A DNA stretch of 64,000 nt from the NCBI GenBank assembly GCA_943735955.1, contig OX030960.1, positions 223,894 through 287,893 of the forward strand, given 5' to 3'. Both the position numbers and the translations under genes were made by a program. This document shows positions 10,833-21,640 of this stretch, in pieces. Every line of letters starts with the position of its first letter. The stretch's first letter is position 1. The notes under the pieces were generated by a model that made no database searches, was not told where the DNA came from, and was given only the letters and a program-made list of their open reading frames with translations. This stretch comes from Piscicola geometra (lineage: Eukaryota > Annelida > Clitellata > Hirudinida > Piscicolidae).

Positions 10833-13213
10833 GTTTTTTAAAGATTGTTTCAACAGGGGCTACAAGCATATTTGTATGACAACCCATCTGAAAAAAGTAA
10901 ACAACCCACTGATAATTTTGGACTACTCACCCGAATAATTGGATGACTCACTCGAGAAATTTTGACACATTTTTTGGGTGGGTTGTACAAATAGCCAGGT
11001 CAAATTAGTAAGTGGGTTGTTCAAAATTTTTTGAGTGGGCTGTCTGGATACCTGTAAGCACTGCTACTACTTTTGAAGTGAAGAAACAATAGACCACCTC
11101 AACGACGCAGGCTTCAGCACTGGACAGTGAACTGGTGTCTTTCGTGAAGGAAGTGATGGACGAGCCAGCCAGCAGAGACCACATCAAAATGTCGCGTATC
11201 CTCGTCAAAACTCCACAGGCTGCAGTGATCGACGATTTGCTCAACAAGAAGGTTCCCTTGCATTCCAGTAGAACCCTTGACCCACGTAAATTGTACAAAA
11301 TATATCTTTATTTGCTTTCCTTCACCAGTCTAACGGCTTCTTCATCGAGGCAGGCGCTAATGATGGGGAAAGATCCTCCAACACTATCTGGTTTGAAAAG
11401 GTTGAAGTCTGCGATTTTGAATTAGAATCTTGATTCTATTCAACATTTTTTACTAAATCAGTTCTCTCAAATAGATTTTTCATGTAGCCTGTTTTCTGAA
11501 TGAATTTTCCATCAATCTATTTCTTTTTACTCTTTCTTCTTTCGTTTCAGGAGAGAGGATGGACGGGCTTGTTGGTAGAGCCAGACCCGTACTTCTACAC
11601 GCAGCTGATGGGCAAGAACAGGCATTCCTGGTCGATCAACGCCTGCGTCAGTCCGTTCGACTACGTCTCCGAGGTGAGTCGGCCCTGTGTGACGCCTGCA
11701 TATCAGCCCTTCAGATAAGTCGCTCTTTCCATCAGATATCCGTTTAATGCTGAAATATTTCAGAGGAATTATTTCAAAATCACGAAAAATTAAAAATTAA
11801 TCGTCAGCGTAAAATTAATGGCAAACATCAATCAATCAATTAAATCAAATAAAGTTTTCTATAGACTCTTTCATCAAATTCAAGAGCGCGAAAAACCTGT
11901 AAAAACTAATATCATTAACCTTCGCAATGAAGGAAACTTGTGAAATTATTGGCTTAGAGAGATAACAAAGGATAAGTCTGTTGTAGGATTAGCTTAAGCG
12001 GTCGGCCCAAACAAAGATTCGTTGTTAATTGTAGGGGAGACCGGGGCTGTATGTTACATTTTTTATAAATGTTTTTATAAGTTCGTTATTTTGAAACAGT
12101 TATAAAAGTTGTTGTATGTACTAAGAATTCGATTAGTCACAAGTTAAAACACAAAAAACTGGTTTTTTATACAAATTCATTGAAAAAAAGTAACATTTCG
12201 ACAGAGTTCAAAATGTAACAAATTTTGTAACAGTAGTCGAGGTTGAATGTTACAAGAGTCAAATATACATTGAAAAGGAAATTAACACAGTTATTATTAA
12301 AGTCCATAACCAAAGCCAACTTATCAACAAAAAAGTAAGGTTTACCTGGTTGAATTTTTCAATAAACGGCTTTCAAGCTACATCAGACCATACCTGAGAA
12401 GTCTTTCTAATCTGAATCGCTGCATTAAAGCATGTTGTTGAACGTGTGTGCATGAGCGATCGTCCCTTAGATAGCCTTCAAGCAAAGCCAGCTAGGCTCA
12501 GGTCAGTTGGACATGGAAGAAGGAACTTCTCAGACTTTCAAGGTGAGAAAGATTTTGTTTGAGATATTTGATCTCAAACTATTAGCAGCGCCTTTGTTCC
12601 CCACCAGGTGCCCTGCTTCCCCCTGCAAACGATGCTCGCTGCTCTGTCGGTCTCCAACGTGGACTTCTTCTCACTGGACGTCGAAGGAGCGGAGGCAATC
12701 ATACTCGAATCGATCCCCTTCGATAAGGTGCTTGCAGGCGCTCTGCCTGTGCGTCACTTGTAGGTCTTTTAAACAGGGTACTCACGTCAAATTTGAGAGA
12801 TGTTCACCGAGGCATATTGTCTTTATAATAATGATAAAAAATTCAACATACGTGATATATTTTTCGATGCAGTTGAACATCAGCACACTCTCCGTCGAGT
12901 ATTGCCATGGAGACAAAAATAAGTTCGTGATGGAGTTCGGGAAGAGCTGTGTGTTCAACTATCGATCGATTTGAATGATGTTTTGTAGTTCTGAAATTTT
13001 AAATGCTTGGATTTTTCATTTGGAGCTCAACAGAATTACGCTTTAACATCACATTTTTTTATTCCAAATTTACTAAACCACTCTAGGCACCTGGAAATAA
13101 TGGAAGAGAGGGGGTATGACATGGCGAAAGACGTGGTCATGCACGATGCAGCAAACACTCTTTGGGTCGATGACTTCATCTTCATCAAGAAAAGCCTCAA
13201 AAGATCTTCATAG
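10572..13213 (+). CDS. Star-like / FkbM-family methyltransferase-like membrane protein
   Basis: Eight exons join in phase: 10572-10832, 11111-11251, 11329-11400, 11551-11673, 12507-12542, 12608-12727, 12873-12934 and 13087-13213, giving 313 residues and TAG. The start ATG 10572 gives MRSSGACSCLYAALL with a hydrophobic anchor (about residues 9-26), suggesting a type II single-pass protein. The FkbM/SAM-methyltransferase core then reads FFIEAGANDGERSSNT (glycine-rich motif I), ERGWTGLLVEPDPYFY, VPCFPLQTML and FFSLDVEGAEAIILES, ending in EERGYDMAKDV and a DDFIFIKK tail. This layout is that of the Star-like family in invertebrates; Drosophila Star is an ER/Golgi cargo factor for EGF ligands. Whether this copy methylates anything is unknown. 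Intron 4 carries an inverted LINE tail and a possible DNA-transposon end near 12035. An upstream non-coding exon is possible. Confidence 0.88.
11111..11251 (+). CDS. Star-like gene exon 2
   Basis: Acceptor GACGCAG; 47 codons, ASALDSELVSFVKEVMDE to VIDDLLNKK; donor AAG/GTTCCC. Phase 0 at both ends. Confidence 0.8.
11329..11400 (+). CDS. Star-like gene exon 3 (SAM motif I)
   Basis: Acceptor TTCACCAG; 24 codons, SNGFFIEAGANDGERSS to IWFEK; donor GTTGAA. Carries the glycine-rich nucleotide-binding loop. Confidence 0.88.
11551..11673 (+). CDS. Star-like gene exon 4
   Basis: Acceptor CGTTTCAG; 41 codons, ERGWTGLLVEPDPYFY to PFDYVSE; donor GTGAGT. Holds the VEPDP motif following the first Rossmann strands. 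Confidence 0.9.
11827..11892 (-). repeat. Inverted LINE 3' tail in Star-like intron 4
   Basis: The complement reads AGAGCGCG-type tail sequence, TCTATAGAAAACTTTATTTG and then GATTGATTGATTG. It is the same tail type as at 3745 and 38545, in the opposite orientation. Confidence 0.55.
12507..12542 (+). CDS. Star-like gene exon 5 (short)
   Basis: Acceptor GGTCAG and donor GTGAGA bracket 36 bases, LDMEEGTSQTFK. The length keeps phase 0 between exons 4 and 6. The poorly conserved sequence makes the left edge less sure. Confidence 0.6.
12608..12727 (+). CDS. Star-like gene exon 6
   Basis: Acceptor CCACCAG; 40 codons, VPCFPLQTMLAALSVS, then FFSLDVEGAEAIILES; donor GTGCTT. The DVEGAE block is the hallmark of the FkbM family. 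Confidence 0.92.
12873..12934 (+). CDS. Star-like gene exon 7
   Basis: Acceptor GATGCAG; LNISTLSVEYCHGDKNKFVM plus two bases; donor GA/GTTCGG, chosen because only this donor restores the conserved EERGY frame in the last exon. Confidence 0.75.
13087..13213 (+). CDS. Star-like gene exon 8 (terminal)
   Basis: Acceptor CTCTAG; completes GAG, then HLEIMEERGYDMAKDVVMH to DDFIFIKKSLKRSS and TAG at 13211-13213. Confidence 0.88.
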
Positions 13214-13495
13214 ATTCTGCAGCCTTTTCAAGTCATTCAGAGCCAATATATAAGCTTCATTTGGTCCATTGTTTTTTGTCAATTTTTTTCGTAATCACAT
13301 ATTTGCAAATTTAAAATTTGTTCATTGAACTCTCGATATTTAAATTTTATTGCCATAAAACGGTGTATAAACTAACGATTCAATCGCTTGTAGGATTGAT
13401 TTTGATATCAATATTGATACAGAATTGTAATGCACAAAGCTGTTATGATATTCAGTTTAGCCTTCATGTCTACCGATGCATTCTTTCAACTTTTG

Positions 13496-13501
13496 AATAA
13501 A
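13496..13501 (+). terminator. Polyadenylation signal for the Star-like gene
   Basis: AATAAA lies 283 bp after the stop codon and is the first canonical signal downstream. Confidence 0.5.
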
Positions 13502-13624
13502 ATGGTTGATAATGTTGGTTTATGTCAGATTTTTTCCGCTACTCATTTAGTTGTTACAGGCCATGCGTCACTGAGTTGGTTTAGGGAAAACTGAAGTCCG
13601 CAATGTTTAAAACACCCTTTAAAG

Positions 13625-13725
13625 CCATTGAGCAGTAATTATAAGCAGTAATTGTAAGAAGTAATTGTAAGCAGTACTTGTAAGCAGTACTTGTGAGCAG
13701 TACTTGTAAGCAGTACATTTCTGTA
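13625..13725. repeat. Short minisatellite, GTAAGCAGTACTT type
   Basis: About seven imperfect units of roughly 14 bp (AAGCAGTAATTGT / AAGCAGTACTTGT). Confidence 0.85.
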
Positions 13726-14059
13726 AAAAGCTACTGCACTCCATTGCAAGCTTCACTTGTTGCCACATTTGCAGCTTCTCCATAGCACTTGTCGATTAAA
13801 TAAAAATGATTTTTAGAAAACTTGACTTGAATATTAAATAAAATAAAATAGATGTAATGATGTGTGATCGAGGAGTCAAGAATGAATGCTTCAGTCACAT
13901 TTATTCCAATTTGTTTAGATAGATGTGACAGCATTCTAAAATTAATTTGTTTCTTGGCAGGAAACTTGAGAAGCATAAGGGACAAACGATAAAGACTGAA
14001 CAATATTACCTCAGGATACCACATAATACTCCAAAATACTGCCTTCATCATCATCTTCT

Positions 14060-14300
14060 CCCCTTTTATCAATATTTCCATCATTTTCATCACTTCCACC
14101 ATCATCATCTCTATCATCATCATCCTCATTCCACCATCACTTCCACCATCATCATCATTTCTATCATCATCATCATCATCACCATCATTCAACCATTACT
14201 TCCACCATCATCATCTCTATCATCATCATCATCATTCCACCATCATCATCATTTCTATCATCATCATAATCTCATAATATTTTCTATCACCATCATCATT
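14060..14300. repeat. CAT-rich microsatellite cluster
   Basis: Interrupted ATC/CAT trinucleotides with TTCCACC inserts. The overlapping His/Ile-rich frames on both strands are low-complexity translations. Confidence 0.95.
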
Positions 14301-14454
14301 CCGTCATCATGTTCTCCTCGAGCAAGCACTCACTCCAACCCAGCCTCCACCTTCCCGTCTTTGCAGCACTGAGTTTCCATTTATGAGTCACATTTTCCTA
14401 GAGTGCATAAATATTAGTTATACATCATCATTTAATTCATCGGTATTTTTGTAT

Positions 14455-14675
14455 TTGTGTGTATATGTGTGTATGTGTGTGTATGTGTGTGTTTGTGTGT
14501 ATGTGTGTATATGTGTGGGTTTTTGTGTATGTGTGTATGTGTGTATGTGTGGATTTGTGTGTATGTGTATATATGCGTGTATGTGTGTGGATTTGTGTGT
14601 ATATGTGTATATGTGTGGGTTTCTGTGTATGTGTGTATGTGTGGGTTTCTGTGTATGTGTGTTTTTGTGTATGCT
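14455..14675. repeat. GTGTAT-type alternating purine-pyrimidine repeat
   Basis: TGTGTATGTGTG with TTTGTG and GGGTTT variants; alternating purine-pyrimidine tracts of this kind can adopt left-handed DNA. Confidence 0.95.
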
Positions 14676-14679
14676 GTAC

Positions 14680-15374
14680 CAGATTGTTAGTTTTTATCTT
14701 GATACCATGCGAGCAATCGATAAAACATGCATGAATTCTCAGAAACTGTGAAAAAAAACAAAACAAAAAGAAAAAAAACCAAAAAAAAACCAATAACAAC
14801 CGTATTGACTTCCTTTATAATAAGTCAAGCACCAAGACTAGCAAACTTCCACGATGGGCGATTCCTGGCGTTAAAAACTGCGAGAATATTTCTTGTAAAC
14901 TTGTTCCCATTTTGTTGTTTCTATTAAAACAGCGTGTTTCCATGCGAAATGCTTTTATTTCGTGGGTTTCATATAATTCACAGCGGTTATGCAACGATGG
15001 CCAACAGAGAATACGTTTACCTCTTACTAAACCATGTGTGATTGCTATTGATAAACTTAATAAAAAATAAAGTAGTCGCTGAACACACTGTGTGGTACTG
15101 TGTGCGTTATCGCGTCAAAAAAGCCTTCTTTCAAATTGTTCGCTTATCGAGGAAATCTATTTTGAGGAGCTGTGGTGGCTTGGAAAATGAAATTCCTTGG
15201 TGAGCTGAGTAGAAATGAACGTGAAAGAGTTTTTTTGTGATTTAGGATTGGTTTTGATGAGAGGAAAACGATTTAGGAATTGTTGGAATTAGTGAAGAAC
15301 TGTGATGATGGTAGCTTTGTTAAATCTGTTGAGTGTAGCGCAAAAAAGTGTACATATATCTTCTGGATTGGATC
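14680..15374. other. No recognisable gene
   Basis: Unique-looking sequence with an A-rich run (14750-14800). No domain, element end or RNA gene recognised. Confidence 0.4.
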
Positions 15375-15890
15375 AGTTCATCCTTCAAAAAATTCATCCT
15401 TCAATCAATCCATCCTTCAATCAATTCATCCTTCAATCAATTCATCTTTCAAAAAATTCATTTCTCAATCAATTCACTTCTCAACACATTCATTTTTCAT
15501 CTAATTCATCCTTTAAAACTAACTCAAAATGGACCCAATAAACACATAACTTAGTTTAAAATTATTTTTTATTTTTTCTTTTTTTAAAAGAATATATTAA
15601 AAAATTTAGACCGTTACAACCTTTTAACAATTTAAAAAAATTATACATAAAAATTGGATTTTCAAAAATATATTTACATTTTAGAAAAATTAAAAATAAA
15701 TATAAATATTTTTTATTAAATTAAGCTCGTTTCTTCAACTATGAAAAGTAAATTGGTTGAAGGAGGTAAATTTGTTGAGGGAGGTAAATTGGTTGAAGGA
15801 GGTAAATTGGTTGAAGGAGGTAAATTTGTTGAGGGAGGTAAATTTGTTGAGGGAGGTAAATTGATTGAAGGGTGAATTGACTGCAATTCG
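15375..15890. mobile_element. Possible foldback-type element with minisatellite inverted ends
   Basis: The left block (15380-15510) repeats ATCCTTCAATCAATTC. The right block (15750-15875) repeats GGTTGAAGGAGGTAAATT, which in complement reads TTTACCTCCTTCAACCAA and resembles the left unit. The blocks flank about 240 bp of AT-rich DNA. Inverted ends built of short tandem repeats are typical of foldback elements. No target duplication was identified. Confidence 0.4.
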
Positions 15891-16021
15891 TATATTCGTC
15901 CTCAAAACGAATTAACGTAGTTCTTATTTATTGACAGACACGATGAATTTTTTGTTGAAACAATAAAAAATATTTAACAAAATAATTATTTGATTTCAGC
16001 GGGGCTGCATTGGGCCTGAGT

Positions 16022-18606
16022 TAGAGGTCGGACATGGACGATTTATCAATTCCCGGGTTCGTCCCGTTCCCGATGGGTCATCAGAATTTTGATTCCCGCC
16101 CCGTCCCATTCTCGCAACTCGATTCCCGGTCCCGACCCATTCTCAAAGAAATTTTTGTCTTTCCATTCATTTTCGCTGCCGTGTTCACCAGTCTTAAACT
16201 TGCTAATCCTAAGATTTCTTAACATTTATTATTTGAAAGTCAAAGAATATTTCTTTAAAAAAATTAAAAAACACGATTTAAATTTCAAGTATTTATTGAA
16301 ATGAAAGTATTGAAGTTATTCATTGTTTTTGAGTAATTCAATCAAGTCTTTATTGGTTTTCACACGGGCTAAACAGTCAAAAGTTTTAGCTTTCAAATCT
16401 TGGGTCTGAAGTTAAACGACCACATGTTGAAAAATTCCGTTGACAAGGAATAGAACTTGCAGGTATCAAAACAAAATGTTGGCTACTTCTTGTACTATTG
16501 GAAAATTGTTCATTCTACTTCAATAAAATAAAACATCTTTATCATCTTCAATTTTGGTGGGACGTAATTGTGAATATTTGTAAAACTCATCCTCTTCTGA
16601 AATTTCTTTCTTGTTCATTATTATTAACTCTTCAATAATGTTAGAAAAATGTATAAAAATTTTATAATAATTTTTACGTTATAAGAACAAACATAATAGG
16701 TCTAAATAACCATCATTTGTTTTTATCTCAACGGCACTGCAGCTTGGTCTGCCTGTACAAAATGGAATTAAATTTTCTCTAATGAATGTCTTGGTATTTA
16801 TTTCTTTTCTATCCCAAACTCTTCTCTTATTATTCTTTCATACTGGGGATGCAAAAGACATGCTGTCATATGAATAAGATCAATGGGCATCTTTACTTTT
16901 GTTCGAATGATTAACTGAGCAATCAACTGGAAATTAATAATTCAAAGTATGAATTTATAAAATAAAAATAATATAACTGACCAGTTTGATTTCATCTGAC
17001 AAGTTTTCATCCTTACCCATTTGTTCTAATCTCCCTAATATTTGGACTCGCCATAACAACTTCAAATTAGAGACCGACGGAAACATGTATTTTTAATTCA
17101 ACCGAAACGAAATTAGGCCAAAATTGAAATTCCATTTTCGGCCGAAACCGAAACCTAATTTGTAATTAGATTTTCGGCTAAAACCGAAACTGAAATTTTT
17201 CCCAACTTTTATTAAAAACAAAAAAATAGTATTTAGCGATGACAATAAGTAAATCCAAACAAACGTATATTAAAAAATTAAAGTTTTTCATCAACAAAAA
17301 TGGTCTACATAAGTGTTTATTAAAATAAAAAAATAGTGTTGAACGATGAAATTTTTTTTAAATAATTAAATCTAAACAAACGAATGTTGTAAGCCAGAAA
17401 TAATAGTTTTTAAACACTTTCACCAAGAAGGTTGCTGCGACGATCTGCGTAGATTTGACCTGCAGAACTAAATAGTTGCTCGCTTGCAACACTTGTTGGG
17501 GGTGCAGATAAGTATTTTCGAGCAGCAGGCTCAAGACATGAATATTGACTGCAATGCCAATACGCATAAATGTTGGATGTTTTTTTGATTCTAGGCTCTT
17601 TAAGATACGCTGCATTTATTTTTGAATTAATGAATCAAAGCCAAATCTTCTCGGGCTTACGATTCATATACCCTGTTTATCTAAGCAAGGATATCTAAAA
17701 TTCCAAATGCTTGTATATGTCATTCGATCAATTAGTCTAATGATACCCATAAATCAATCAACCACGATATCTAAAATATATCTAATAGAGAATCGAACCC
17801 GAAGTTAATAGTTCGAGTTCGATTGAGAATAAACCAGATACTTACTTTTGACAATAACATTTCTTTAAACAAATGTTTGTAAAAATTTTACAAAGTTTAG
17901 TTAAATATCATCATTAAACGTATGCCAATTAACTTAAATTTCAATACAAGGGTTGTTGTTCCAGATGCTTTTATATGTCATTCAAACAATTAGTCTAATG
18001 ACACAGATAAATCAATCAACCACGATATCAATTAGATATTTAATAGAGATGAGAATCGAACCCAAACTTAATAGTTCGAATTCGATTGATATATCAGATA
18101 AACTACATAAATAAATAAAAATTTCGGTTTTTCGGTAAATATGATATTCATTTGGGCCGAAACCAAAAATTGCCGAAACTAAGAAAATTGACAATTTCGG
18201 CGCCGAAACCGAACCGAATTTCGGTCGGTCTCTACTTCAAATGTAATGTTGAAGATTTTGACATTGACAATGCTATGGTGGCTTCGTTATACATTTCTAT
18301 TGCATTTAATACTTATTTTAATTACAGAGTATCGATGAAATAGAAATTTCCATACTTGGGAGTTTGCTGAAGAATAGTTTTTAAATAATCCATTGCATCA
18401 TATACTGATTTCAACATAAAATAAATTTAAATTTTTTAAGGTTTTTAATTTTTTAAATTCCAATAAATTTTATTCCAGTTTTTTCCGGGTTCTCGATTTA
18501 AAAGTTGATTCCCGTTCCCGTCCCGAAAACCTATTCCCGGTTACCGACTTTACCCGTCCCATTCCCGTTCCCGTGGGACTCCCGCAGGTACCCGGTCCGA
18601 CCTCCT
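16022..18606 (-). mobile_element. G-rich-ended hAT element with a nested hAT inside
   Basis: Left end TAGAGGTCGGACATGGACG; right end reads CCGGTCCGACCTCCT, the inverted match with two changed terminal bases. Flanking 8-mers GCCTGAGT (16014-16021) and GTATGAGT (18607-18614) agree at six of eight positions, fitting a decayed hAT duplication. Decayed transposase is on the complement, including a PIDLIH block near 16890 and a dimerisation tail near 16330-16480. Without the 1167-bp insert and its duplicated 8 bp, the element is about 1.41 kb, comparable with the 1590-bp copy at 34017. Confidence 0.88.
17068..18234 (-). mobile_element. Nested hAT element with perfect 8-bp target duplication
   Basis: Inverted ends TAGAGACCGAC ... 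GTCGGTCTCTA are bracketed by CTTCAAAT at 17060-17067 and 18235-18242, an exact duplication. The complement (about 17550-17380) encodes KYLSAPPTSVASEQLFSSAG and a RRSNLLGESV block, the hAT C-terminal dimerisation domain, with an internal TAA. The subterminal regions are rich in CGAAACCGAAA motifs. Two copies of a 115-bp direct repeat lie at about 17730-17850 and 17985-18100. The transposase is dead in this copy. Confidence 0.93.
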
Positions 18607-18810
18607 GTATGAGTACGTAACTGTTTACCCGCTTGTAACGTTAGCGTTTCAATAACCGATCTGTCTTACTCGATAACTCACTTAGTGAATGAGTCAGTTG
18701 CGATTAAGCTGTGACTGCAAAGGCCTTTGAAAGATTCTTTGGAGGAACTATTTTAAATTTAGAAAAGTAGAAGCTTTGATGGGGCGCTTATGAAGCCAGT
18801 GTTACTTTGT

Positions 18811-19190
18811 GTGTTGAAATGTTTGTGATGATGGTTGTGATGATGGTTGTGATTATGGTTGTGATGATGGTTGTGATGATGGTTGTGATGATGGTTGTGA
18901 TGATGGTTGTGATGATGGTTGTGATGATGGTTGTGATGATGGTTGTGATGATGGTTGTGATGATGGTTGTGATGATGGTTGTGATGATGGTTGTGATGAT
19001 GGTTGTGATGATGGTTGTGATGATGGTTGTGATGATGGTTGTGATGATGGTTGTGATGATGGTTGTGATGATGATTGTGATGATGGTTGTGATGATGGTT
19101 GTGATGATGGTTGTGATGATGGTTGTGATGATGATTGTGATGATGATTGTGATGATGATTGTGATGATGATTGTGAAGATGACTATGATG
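18811..19190. repeat. 12-bp minisatellite GATGATGGTTGT
   Basis: About 31 units with sporadic GGTT-to-GATT changes concentrated at the right end. Long Met/Val and Thr/Ile frames across it are repeat by-products, since 12 is a multiple of three. Confidence 0.97.
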
Positions 19191-19194
19191 ATGG

Positions 19195-19950
19195 TTGTGC
19201 TCCTAGGCGCCGACTTGTCAAAAATATAGGAAGGGCCCAGGCCACCTATACAATACAGTACAATACAGTACAATCCAATACAATACAACGACGAATATTA
19301 TTAACGTGGCGTAAACCTGGGCGAGCTTCAGAACCACTTATGATATAAGAGTCTTATCTCTTGATATTTTATCAATTAATATTACATTATTTAACAACGT
19401 CATAATCCGTATAATTATAGATAAATAAAGTATTTACATAATTTGTTTGTGAGGTAAGTTCAGTCAATAAGTGATGCATCCATTCATCCTAATACTCCTA
19501 AACTTTTAAAAATCAATTGTGGTTTTTCTGCTTCCCGAGTTCGATCCCTTTTGAGTCCAAATTTTTTATTCGAACAAAATTTCTAGTAAAATCCTATATT
19601 AATATAGTTGCTATTTTGTAAAAAAAATTTAGATTTTAAATATTATAAAATTATAGGTTAGAGTTTTTGTTTAAAATGTTTTTTAATAAATAAAAGAATT
19701 CGTTGGTAAAGGCTTAAGAATAAGGGTTAAGGTAAAGGCTTTGGTTGAAATTAACTTTTTTTTACAATAAATTAACAACTTTTATGGGAAATTATCATGA
19801 ATGTAACAAAAAAATCGTTTCGTCATTATTTTTTACGGAAAATAACAAAACTTGCAAATATTCACTGAAGGAAAAGTAGCCTTTTTTGTTTATTTCTGTG
19901 AACTTGGAAAATAGCATCTTGCTCATCAGGGCACCATTGTCGTTGTTTTG
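19195..19950. other. No recognisable gene
   Basis: Holds a short run of imperfect ACAATACAGT units (19245-19285), then AT-rich sequence without recognisable features. Confidence 0.4.
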
Positions 19951-19954
19951 ATAT

Positions 19955-20706
19955 TCTCTCATTTGAAACAGTTAAACAAATAGTTGCAGTCAGCAAGTGC
20001 CACGGTCAGTGGAATGGTTGCAGCGACTGATTCAGTTGTGCAAGAACTACGTTGTCTACGATCAGATGAACAGTTTAACGCCATCTTCAGAGACGTAAAT
20101 TGTATGGTTTCGGCACATGATCTTGAGCTGATTGTGATGTCTCGGGTGCGACGGCTGCCAAAAAAGTGTGGTGGGCAAGGTTTAGTTTGTGTAGCAGCCA
20201 CACCAGAAGAACACTATCAAACGGCATATGAGGCAGTCATAGACAATGCTGTCATGCAACTCACAAAACGATTTGAACGTGATTCTACTAGAAACACTGT
20301 GGCTTACGGGGGAAGTGAACATTTGCAATCAATATCGTGAGGCAATTCTCCACAGTAGCCAATCTCTAAAGACGAGGAAGACACTTCAAAAGCAAGGAAG
20401 CCATAATCATCGCTCAGCTTTCTGTTTCCTCGAGTTGAACGTCTGATCCGGTGGATGCTTGTGCCTCCAGCAACGTCGTGTGCAGCAGAGAGGTCATTCA
20501 GTGCTTTGCGGCGTTTTAAGACTTGGTTGCGCGCCACATTGACACAGGCTCGCTTGAATGCAGTGGCCGTTTGTCTTGCGCATCTGGATATACTTGACGG
20601 TCTTGATATGAGAAATGCAGGCAGAAGAGTTTGCCAGTTGGTCAGACATTTGCAGAAGTCTATTTGGAAATTCAAATTTGCGAGTAGAAAAATCCCTCTG
20701 TAAGAC
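19955..20706 (+). mobile_element. ZMYM1-type hAT transposase, C-terminal half (pseudogene)
   Basis: The plus strand from 19984 encodes SASATVSGMVAATDSVVQEL, DEQFNAIFRDVNCM and ATPEEHYQTAYEAVIDNAVM. After frame breaks it gives SCAAERSFSALRRFKTWLRA and LNAVAVCLAHLDILD (20455-20703), the hAT dimerisation region. It matches the minus-strand copy at 22119-22908 closely, so the two are family members in facing orientation. The N-terminal half and both ends are missing. Confidence 0.85.
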
Positions 20707-20993
20707 TTGTGAGAAAGGGCAAGAAGACAGGAAGAGAGGGGATGGGAGAAGATGAAAGAAACTGGAATGCAGATGAAGGAAGAAGATTTATATTCAATTG
20801 TTTTGTTCTATTTGACGTTTTAAGATTACAACTTTATATATTTTTAGTGTTCTATGTAGATGACCCATAATTCAAGATAGTAAAATCTTTATTTTTTTTA
20901 CAAATAGCTCAAAGAGACATTAGAAAAGTATAGGTATCGAGTAGCAAAAATTGTTCGTTAAAATCTATTGGCGAATCAAATATTAATAGGGGA

Positions 20994-21065
20994 GCGGGGA
21001 TGGCTTAGATGGTAGACTTGCGACTCAAAGGTTGCCTGTTTGAATCCTTGACAAGCATCCGTGAA
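20994..21065 (+). repeat. tRNA-derived SINE head (candidate)
   Basis: GGGGATGGCTTAGATGGTAG contains a box A-like TGGCTTAGATGG, and about 35 bp on GTTTGAATCC resembles box B. The spacing suits an internal RNA polymerase III promoter, but the fold does not look like an intact tRNA. The body may extend toward 21200. Confidence 0.5.
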
Positions 21066-21299
21066 CTATCATATACCTGGTGTATATGATGCGGTGTTTG
21101 CGACGTATGCATTGAGAGATGTGTACGTCGTATGGATGGGCGTTTCTGGCGCATAAGACCATGGTTCCTAGAATCATTGTAACAACTTTCATTTTTATTA
21201 TTAGAGCTCCAACGCAGTTTATTCCGCCATTTTGTACTCCGATCTTTTCCTTGGTTTGCCTCTTTTTTAAACCCGCTGAAATGACCATACTACCTCAGT

Positions 21300-21570
21300 T
21301 GTTTTCTTCTCACTGTGGTCAGAAGGTCTTTATGGGCCCAATAGCATTGGCAACACTCTTCCGGAGTTCATCATAAGTGACTTCATCTTTGAAATAGATT
21401 TCGAAAAGTCTTCGGAAGCACCTCATTACCATGGCTTGCCTTCTCCTTTCCAACTCTTTTGATAATGCCCATGATTCGGGTACAAACATAGACAAGGCAC
21501 GCATCAGACGGACTTTTGAGCAGAGGGCTAAGTTTCCACTCCAATACAAACACCCCTGGGGAGGAGCCCT
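21300..21570 (-). mobile_element. LINE polymerase C-terminal fragment
   Basis: The complement encodes CSKVRLMRALSMFVPESWAL, KELERRRQAMVMRCFRRLFE and KDEVTYDELRKSVANAIG, a block typical of RTE/CR1-like polymerases just before the WLGHV motif. It is a 5'- and 3'-truncated fragment. Confidence 0.8.
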
Positions 21571-21640
21571 CAAGATATGCAACAGATCGCCGCCCCTTCT
21601 GCATACGCACATGGCCCACAATTCTTGTGTTTGTCAGTAT

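Noticed and set aside
12035..12290. Start of another DNA transposon (GGGGAGACCGGGGCTGTATG) in Star-like intron 4
   Set aside because: It looks like a transposon end, but I found no matching opposite end or target duplication in the window.
13731..14192. 153-codon minus-strand frame with an Asp/Met-rich start
   Set aside because: The N-terminal part is translated CAT repeat and the rest is AT-rich with no recognisable motif.
18788..19288. Met/Val and Ile/Thr repeat frames
   Set aside because: Direct consequence of a 12-bp repeat, a multiple of three, with no flanking domain.
20994..21065. A functional tRNA gene
   Set aside because: Box-like motifs are present, but I cannot fold a complete cloverleaf with a proper acceptor stem; a SINE head is a better reading.
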